This document shows, in pieces, positions 56,950-64,000 of a DNA stretch of 64,000 nucleotides. The stretch is from Euglena gracilis (lineage: Eukaryota > Euglenida > Euglenophyceae > Euglenales). Numbering within the stretch: position 1 is the stretch's first letter; the number at the start of each line of letters is the position of its first letter. The stretch is from NCBI GenBank assembly GCA_039621445.1, contig CP154954.1:56044838-56108837 (forward strand). The letters are read 5' to 3'. The position numbers and the translations under genes are program-made. The notes below the pieces were generated by a model. That model was not told where the DNA came from. It did no database searches and was given only the letters and a program-made list of their open reading frames with translations.

Positions 56950-57071
56950 AACTGTGTCCAGAACGCCGGTTCGGGCGTGAAGCCGTGTTCCAGAACGCCG
57001 GTTCGGGCGGCAGGCCGAACCGGCGTTCTGGAACACGGCTTCACGCCCGAACCGGCGTTCTGGACACAGTT
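56950..57071. repeat. Perfect 57-bp palindrome
   Basis: Arms 56950-57006 and 57015-57071 are exact reverse complements, with an 8-base loop GCGGCAGG. Each arm itself contains two copies of CCAGAACGCCGGTTCGGGCG. Confidence 0.97.
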
Positions 57072-57239
57072 TTCGTATCAGACACCACCCGGAGGCTCTC
57101 GACCTATAGATAGAGTATGACCTCCACCTCTGGTAGCAATTCTTCTGTTTTTTTTTTCAATAGGAGGAGCTTTGGGGCGTGAAGTGATTGCTGATGTGAT
57201 GGGGGTGTACGGGTCGCGGGCGGGGTCGTGGGGGGGGTC

Positions 57240-57445
57240 GCAGGGGGGGAACGTGATAGTTTTGACTGGTCACGTGTGTCCAGTGTGACCTCACATACAA
57301 CGTCACAAGTGGCCTATTTTACAACTTTTGTGTCCAAAAATAGATCCAATAAGGAATTTATCACAAATTTTTGGCAACTTTGATTCCCAATTTGGGTGCC
57401 ATTTCCTAATTAGGTGCCATTTTTTGGCTCCTTGGATGCGGAAAC
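57240..57445 (+). repeat. GTCACGTGTG(T/A)CCAGTGTGACC repeat, copy 1
   Basis: About 200 bases closely matching 58480-58690, through CAAAAATAGATCCAAT and GGATGCGGAAACCCTCCATG. Confidence 0.9.
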
Positions 57446-57734
57446 CCTCCATGTGTGGATTGTGGGGGGGGGGGGGCGCGGGGGGTACACTCCCAATGAT
57501 GGAGAAGTGAAGAGGTTGGGTTAGCCAAAGTTACCTCCTCAGCCTTGTAGTGAATTTTTTGTTTTACACAGGATCCGCGGAACAAATGTTGGGACAATGA
57601 TGGAGCATCGATGTGAACAAGATTGAGAAAAGTAAGCTAGGATTCAAGGTTGACGGCTTGTTTTTTTTGAAACAAAAAAAACATGGTTTTTTTTAAAAAG
57701 ATATGTTTTTTAAAAATAAAAAATAAAAACGTCA

Positions 57735-59050
57735 TGGAGGAGCTTTGGCAGGGGGGGGGGAGGGGGGTCCCGAGGTCAGTTTTTTTTGCATTTTTTGGCA
57801 CTTTTTGCTGTACTGTCTCAACACAGGGGGGGGAGGGTCCTGGGGAGGAGCCCACACCGCGGTTATCACCGCGGTTACACCGCGGTTACACCGCGGTTAC
57901 GTGGGCAAGGTGCCTTGCAAGGTAGGAGGCAGAGTTTCGGGGGCGTCGGCAAAATGGGAAATCCCCCCAAAGTAAGACCACCCGAAAAAACGGTAACCCC
58001 CCAAATAACCCCCCCCCCCCCCGGTGTGTTCAATTTAGATGAGCTGGGGCCCCAGGGGGGGGGGGGGGGTGGTGACATTGGTGAAAAGTGGTCGGAAAGA
58101 TAAGTAAAAAATCATGAAATTTGGTGAAATTTCAAGTGCCGGAAATTTCAGTCTCCACCCTAGGGGGGGGGTGTTGTTTGGGTGTGTGTGGTATTTGACA
58201 CATGGAAAACCAAAGGAAAACAGGGGGGTGTTATTTTGGCGCTCGAAATCAGCCCCAGAGGGGGGGGTGTTATTTGGGGGATGCTATTTGGGGGGGGGTT
58301 ATTTGGGGGGGTTTACTCCTTCGCTAAATGACCCCCACTTCTAAAAACGCCAAGTCAGTTCTCTTCCGGCCAGAAACGGGTCATTATGAGGTTATTTGAA
58401 GGAGTCGAGTTAGGGTTAAGGTTCTTGCAAACAGTTTAACCCTTCTCGCTGAACGTCGCGGGGGGGGGGGGTCGGGGGGGACGTGGCAGTTTTGACGGGT
58501 CACGTGTGACCAGTGTGACCTCACACACAACGTCACATGTGCCCTACTTTTAGAACTTTTGTGTCCAAAAATAGATCCAATTAGGAATTTATCACACATT
58601 TTGGCAATTTTGATTCCTAATTTGGGTGCTAATTCCTAATTAGGTGCCATTTTTTGGCTCCTACTGGGATGCGGAAACCCTCCATGTGGGGGTCGCGGGG
58701 GTTGCGAGGGGTACACCCCTCTTGTTCTTGTTCTCACCGCGGTTACACCGCGGTTACACCGCGGTTACACCGCGGTTATCTGGGCTCCTCCTGGGGTCCC
58801 AACTGTACTGCCAACCCCCCCCTCAAAAATTGGCCAAAAACCGGCGCCGAAGGCGCCGGAAAAATTTTTTAGGGCCTTTTTTTGGTCCAAAAAGGCCATT
58901 TTTGGTGTCAAAATTTTCATCTGTCTCGGACCGTTCGGCACTAGGGGGGGGGTCCCAAAAATCCCAACTGTACAGGGGGGGGGGAGGGGGGGTCCCCAAA
59001 AACCCCCAACTGTACTGCCGTCGCCCTGGAGGGTTTGGGGGAAAATTATT
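57735..59050 (+). repeat. GGAGCTTTGGCAGGGG repeat, copy split by an insertion
   Basis: Left part 57735-57845, right part 58789-59050. Together they rebuild the sequence found unbroken at 34790-34945. Confidence 0.85.
57846..58788. mobile_element. 943-bp non-autonomous insertion with an 8-bp target duplication
   Basis: The insertion is flanked by TCCTGGGG at 57838-57845 and 58789-58796, present once in the empty copy at 34.87 kb. Its ends are inverted repeats, GGAGCCCA...TGGGCTCC, followed inward by three to four CCGCGGTTA(C/T)A units in inverted arrangement. It codes for no protein. Inside are C/G-run hairpins and the second copy of the 57240-57445 repeat. Confidence 0.8.
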
Positions 59051-59499
59051 TTGCAACGTTTTTTTTCGGAAAAAGTGCATTTTTTATCTCTACAACATTC
59101 ATTTTTTTGGGTTGAAAGCATGATTTTTCGCACCAGAAAACACAGATTTGGAAATACTTTCACACATTTGGAAAAAAAAAACTTCACAGGGGGTGTTCCC
59201 CCCATGACCCCCCTCCCCCAACCCGACCTAAGACCCGTTTCGGCCATTTTTTCTGAAAAACTTGGCCGGTGATGCCTAATTTGACAAAATATTCTGGTAG
59301 ATTTCCTAATGTTCGTTTGGGGGATTCCTATTTTGGAGCTTAAAAAGGATTTTTTCCCAAAAATTCGTTTTCGGTGATTTCTAATCTGGCCACCGAAAAT
59401 GTGACCCCCCCTCGTGACCCCCCCCTGTGACCCCCCCGTGACCCCCCCCTCGTGACCCGAACCACCCGCGAAAAATTTTCTTCAAAAAAATGGTCATTT

Positions 59500-59615
59500 C
59501 GCAAGGAAAAAGGTCAATTTTTGCTTTTTCAAAAAAAACATGTTTTTTTGCGTTTTTTTTTAAAAAAACACGTTTTTTGTTTTTTTTAAAAAAAAACAAA
59601 AACAACGTCAACCCT
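59500..59615. repeat. Family D copy
   Basis: Paired T- and A-runs around CACG and CATG, ending AACGTCAACC. Confidence 0.8.
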
Positions 59616-59674
59616 GCCAGGATTGAGACCAGGCTGTTTCTGAGAGTTTTTACATCCCATTGTCTGTCCTTGGG

Positions 59675-60110
59675 AGGCTAGGCACAGCGGGGGGGGGCTG
59701 AGGGGGGGGCGAGCGGCCGCGCGGGGGGGAGGGGGGGGAGCGGGGTCCGAGAGCGGCCGCGCGGGCGGAACGCATCTTAAAATCGGTGATTTTCGGGTCC
59801 AAAAAGTGGTCATTTTTTGCCATTTTTGGGCCATTTTTGACCAAAAAGTGCTTTTTTGGCCGCGCGCAGAGCGCGCGGCCCCCAAATTTGCCATTTTGTG
59901 TCCGAAAATGGTCATTTTTGGTCATTTTTGGGCCTCAAAAAATCGCGATTTTTTCGCCAAATTTTTTTTTTTTTGGCTATGCTATGCACAGTGGGGGGAG
60001 TCCAGGGGGGGGGCGAGCGGCCGCGGGGGGGGCCGCGCAGGGGCCGTGCGGGGGGGGGGGAGGGGGGTCCCGGACCCCCCCGAGCGGCGCACCTAGCCTC
60101 CTTGGTCTTG
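59675..60110 (+). repeat. Repeat family C, copy 2
   Basis: Begins GGCTAGGCACAGCGG, holds CCGCGCGCAGAGCGCGCGG, ends GGCGCACCTAGCCTCC. Confidence 0.9.
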
Positions 60111-60367
60111 GCTTTTTTTGCCTGCAGCCAGGGATGGCCCTCGTTTTCTAACCGATCATTTTGAAACACTTTTTTTTTTCGAAAAAAACCCCTGTTTTGT
60201 TTGTAAAAAAACAACGTTTTTTGCCTTCGTGGCCGCCCGCCGTTTTTTTAAAAAAAATGTTTTTTTCCCCTTCGGGCTTTTACTCAGTGTCGGCATCACA
60301 AGGGAATTTCTCTTCGCTCCTGTCAGTCGGCGATTTCTGTCAATCGAACATCGGAGACAAGGCAGTA

Positions 60368-60740
60368 CAGGCTAGGCACAGTGGAGGCTAGGCACAGTGG
60401 GGGGGGGGGGGGGCTGGGGGGGGACGAGCAGCCGGGCGGCCACGCGGGGGGGGGGGGGAGGGGGTGAGGGTGGGCTCCGAGGGCGGCCGCGCGGGCGGAA
60501 CACATCCTAAAATCGGTGGTTTTCGGGTCCAAAAAGTGGTCATTTTTTGCCATTTTTGGGCCATTTTTGACCAAAAAAGTGCTTTTTGGGCCGCGCGCAG
60601 AGCGCGCGGCCCCCAAATTTGCCATTTTGTGTCCGAAAATGGTCATTTTTGGTCATTTTTGGGCCTCAAGAAATCGCGATTTTTTGCCAAAATTTTTTTT
60701 CTTGCTACATAGGCACAGTGGGAGGGGGGGGGGAGGGGGC
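60368..60740 (+). repeat. Repeat family C, copy 3
   Basis: Begins GGCTAGGCACAGTGG (start word given twice), same hairpin and body as copy 2, ends GGCACAGTGGG. Copies 2 and 3 are in direct order with a family D palindrome between them. Confidence 0.9.
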
Positions 60741-60839
60741 GGGGGGCGGGGGGGGGGCGAGGATGGACCCCCGCGCGCGGGCCGGCGGGGGAGTGGGGGA
60801 TCCCGGCCCCCCCCCGCGCCTCTTCCCTCCCCTCTAGTG

Positions 60840-62270
60840 GTCAACCCCCTCCCCACCTCCCCCCCCGTACAATTCCAACCCCCTCTTGGAACCACCTCTC
60901 CCCCCCACTTCCAACCCCCCCGCAATACAGATGGAAAATAAACTGCGACACTTTTGCCAGTGTTTTTGTGAACATGGGGGGAAGAAGCGAAGCAACGCAC
61001 CTTCATACAGCAATCCAATGGAGCCACTCTTGCAGAAACAGTACATGTTAGGCACGAACACAGTAGGAAATTGGCTGATGGAAAAGCAAGGTTGACGGCT
61101 TGTTTTTTTGAAGCAGAAAAAATGCTTTTTTTAAATAAATAAAAAAACAAAAACCAGGGCTAGAAAGAAGTTAGAAGAAGAAGTTAAAGTTCAACCTCAC
61201 TTCAACTTCAACATCTGTTCAACTTCAATCCTGGCCTTTTGGCGCCTTTGGTGCCAAAAGAAAGCGGCCACTTTGAGGGGTGAACCAAAACTTGCCAAAA
61301 AAATTGGCAACTTTGGGGGAGGACACTTTGGGGGGTAAATTCTAATTTCCCGGGGGCACACCAAGGGAATCAAAACGCGCCATGTTTTGGAAAACCAAAA
61401 AGGACTTTCCCTTGGGTTTCGCCGCCAGAAAATAGTGAAGATCCACACACCAGCGGTTTAAAACTCCACCCAAACCCCGAAAAAAACAACAGCAAAAAAG
61501 TCCGCAAATTTGGCACAAAATGGAACCATGGTTGGACTTTTCCCTTTCATGACAAAAACATGCTTCATCTTCGGCCACAAAACTAGCGATCAACTCTTTC
61601 AACCCCTCATCAAACCATGCTTTGTAGCACCCTTTGCAGCATCGGTCGTGGTGAAACATGCATGGGAAACTTTCAATCATCAGGAGAAGTGGTGAAGAAG
61701 TTCTAAAACTTCAACTTCACTTCACTTCAACTTCAATCTCCGTTCTTCACCCACAACTTCAATCCAGCCTTGCAAAAACAAAAACAAACGTCATGGAGAG
61801 TTTGGGGGAATTTTTTTTAAATTGAAACCGTGTTAAGTCCACGATGTCCACCGGCCGTGAAAACCGTGTTCAGTCCACGTGTACAGCGGTGGAAAACGTG
61901 TTTGTAACACGGTTTCCGTACAATGTACACGTGTTACGAAAAAGTGTTAACACGCTTTGGTTTTTTTTGTCAGGAAGCTCATTTTCCAAGGTCTCACCCT
62001 GGGACATCGTAAGCCCAAAGTTATCACATTGCATCACAGTAGACTCAAAGCACAGTGCTTCGTATCTTCTCACCTTGAGTGTTGCATTGCTCCGGCACCC
62101 AATTTGGATAGAGCCAAGTCTTGTTCACTAGTCAATTTTTCTAGGTTGAACAACCCAAAAAATTTTTCTATGTCTTTTCCAGCAGAATCCTCAGAACCGG
62201 GCGACTTTTTCGTGCCATGAAAAATCACGAAAAATCATGAAAAATCACGAATGGCAACATGGGGTCTTCA
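60840..62270. other. Interval with no supported gene
   Basis: Ordinary-composition DNA with a family D piece at 61095-61160, TTCAACTTCA repeats at 61185-61225 and 61705-61760, and ACACGTG/CACGTGT words at 61850-61945. A plus frame at 61960-62130 is open but unrecognised. Confidence 0.4.
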
Positions 62271-62274
62271 GCAC

Positions 62275-62500
62275 GAAACCGAGGGAATCCCTGTGGTTCA
62301 TGGAATCTTATCAAAATTTCCGAAAACTTGCCCAAAATGTCATTTTTGGCCACTTTTGGCCAAAAAGGTGCTCTTGTGGTGAAATTTACCGGTGAACACA
62401 TCCGGGACCCGACACCAAATTGGGAATCACCAATTAGGAATCTACCTGAATATTTTATCAAATTAGGCATCACCGGTGAAATTTTTCCTAAAAAAATTTT
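62275..62500 (+). repeat. Family B-related copy with TAGGAATCTACC tail
   Basis: Shares CGAAAACTTGCCCAAAATGTC with family B, then ACCAAATTGGGAATC and ATTTTATCAAATTAGGCATCACC, the last being the complement of 59270-59305. Confidence 0.7.
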
Positions 62501-63640
62501 TGCCGAGAAGGGGGGGCAAGGTCCAGAAGTGAAGATAGCGCCGGCCACAAACCAAGAAGCTTAGTGCAACCAAGGGGGTCACGGGGGGGGGGGCACGGGG
62601 GGGGACACTCCCTTTGGGCCTAGGTTTGGGGGAGGGGGGGCTTGCAAGAGCTTAGAACACCCTCCGTTTTCGCACAATTGAGCAATAACTGGCTGATTTG
62701 TGTCCTCTCGTACTTAATCCTTCTTTTCAGGTTTTTTTTTTGGCAAATGGGCACCTTACAATGCTTTGTTCTATTGTCAGCATTTTTTGGAATTGCTTGT
62801 AGTGACCATGGATTCATTTATTTTTGGTTTTGCAAGACCCCGCCTGGGGGTTTTCAAGACTAAGTGGTGGGTTTGGGCTGCAAGCTGCAATCATGGGTCA
62901 GTACGGCCCTGTTGTACTCTGCACTTGGCTCTTGGCAAGTCACCCTCAGTTGTTGTTGTTTTCAATTGCATTTTTTTTGAATTGGGTTTTCATTTTTTCG
63001 AACTGTGTTGCATGGTTGGCAACCTGTTTTTTTTGGACCTTGTTTTTTTTTTTTTTAATTCAAATAATGTTTTTTTTAAAAAAACAAAAAAAACGCCAAC
63101 AAGGTTTTGCTCGGAAAATTTTTTGAATGCGTATTTTCAATCATTTTTGGCAAGTTTTGGGGCATTTCTGCCAAATATTTCCTAAAACAAAAAATGAAAA
63201 AAGTCCTAAAGTTGCATTTTTTTGCATGTTTTTGACCATTTTTTGGCAATTTTTGAACTTAGCAGGATTCGAAGTATGGTTTGGGTGTTTCATAACGAGT
63301 TTTTTCAATGAAATTTTCCTTTTGTTTTTTTGGATGTTTTTTTTGGCATTTTTTTATATAAAAAAAAACACGTTGTTTTTTTTAAAAAAAGAACAAAAAA
63401 ATGCCAAGTATGCTGTGTTGCATTCTCCCACTCTCCTGATGTTGGGGCTAACCGGGATAGGCCGAAATTTCTCTCCGCAAAGGCCCAACTCATTGGGGCG
63501 GGGGGTCAAAGTGGTGTTTCTGAGGCTGTTACACAAAAAAAATCTTAAAGAACGTTCAACCCAGGCAGATTTTGGTTCTTTCCCCCACCAGCTGGGTCTT
63601 GCCCAGAGCTGGCATGGTTGGATTGGCTTTGGGGAAAAGA
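62500..63640. other. AT-rich interval, no supported gene
   Basis: Family D palindromes at 63045-63105 and 63350-63410. Long hydrophobic plus-strand frames at 62760-63190 come from T-runs. No gene. Confidence 0.45.
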
Positions 63641-64000
63641 CCCCCCCCCCCCTAGGGGGGTACGGTGGTTGGGGGGTCCACCCTAGTTTCAGAAGGGGGG
63701 TCCCCGCCCACCCCCCTCCCCCTCCTCTGCGAGGGCAAAATAAAATTCTGGCGCTTCGCGCTGGGTGTGTATTTGAGGACTTTTTTGAGGCTCAACATGA
63801 TTTTTTGACAAAATGGCCAAAATTGGCTGAAAAATGGTCGTAACTAGGGCTAGGTGGGGAGTTGCTGGGAAATCAAAATACTATTAAATAGGGCACTTTA
63901 AGGGCTTCAATTTAGGTATTGGACATTTATTTTGATTCCCCACCATTTTTTTGAGAAATTCCTGAAAATTTGACCTATTGAACCCCCAAAAAGCGGCCAA
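63640..64000 (+). repeat. Repeat family J, copy 2 (runs off the window)
   Basis: Matches 43000-43265 through GGCGCTTCGCGC, GGTCGTAACTAGGGCTAGGT and AAATCAAAATACTATTAAAT. Confidence 0.9.

Noticed and set aside
62760-63190. Hydrophobic plus-strand frames resembling a membrane protein
   Set aside because: Driven by T-runs and family D palindromes; no coding-like GC content or splice signals.

Overview
This is eukaryotic nuclear DNA with a very low density of coding sequence. Short GC-rich exons lie in a sea of C-runs, G-runs, hairpins and mobile-element debris. The best guess at the organism is a euglenid alga or a close relative. The evidence is the introns. In the best-resolved gene (minus strand, 1880 to about 15930), six exon junctions that keep the frame have CAG at intron positions +4 to +6 and CTG at -8 to -6, the signature described for euglenid nonconventional introns. 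Other introns of the same gene are GT-AG or GC-AG. No bacterial operon, rRNA or organelle gene is visible.

Layout. (1) About 1.9-16 kb, minus strand: gene A, a split gene for a predicted single-pass membrane protein. It has two tandem PstS-like (periplasmic phosphate-binding-protein-like) outer domains, one transmembrane helix and a helical, basic inner tail. An exon of a different minus-strand gene lies at 1170-1262. (2) About 16-26 kb: tandem arrays, perfect palindromes, a 1-kb foldback element and one isolated eEF1A exon at 20775-20955. (3) 26.2-34.0 kb: a decayed Ty3/gypsy-type retroelement (gag, protease, a DIRS-like adenine-methyltransferase-like domain, reverse transcriptase, RNase H). 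It is split by a 3.5-kb block holding a PIF/Harbinger-like transposase fragment, a hAT-like transposase fragment and a G-rich minisatellite. (4) 34.9-36.4 kb, minus strand: a protease-bearing polyprotein fragment of another retroelement. (5) 37-45 kb: hairpin repeats. (6) 45.1-54.8 kb, plus strand: gene B, a second PstS-like gene with at least five exons, pointing away from gene A. (7) 55-64 kb: repeats, including two large palindromes and a 943-bp insertion whose target duplication can be read by comparison with an unoccupied copy at 34.8 kb.

How it works together. Genes A and B belong to one PstS-like surface-protein family, and ligand binding outside the cell is the natural inference. Gene A's inner tail shows no recognisable nucleotide cyclase. 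Almost everything else is repeat. A recurring design is a C-run plus a short core, then the reverse complement of that core plus a G-run. It appears with at least seven different cores and can fold back on itself, as the ends of euglenid nonconventional introns are thought to do. Exon coordinates marked exact come from frame-consistent junctions; the others are estimates from reading-frame content.
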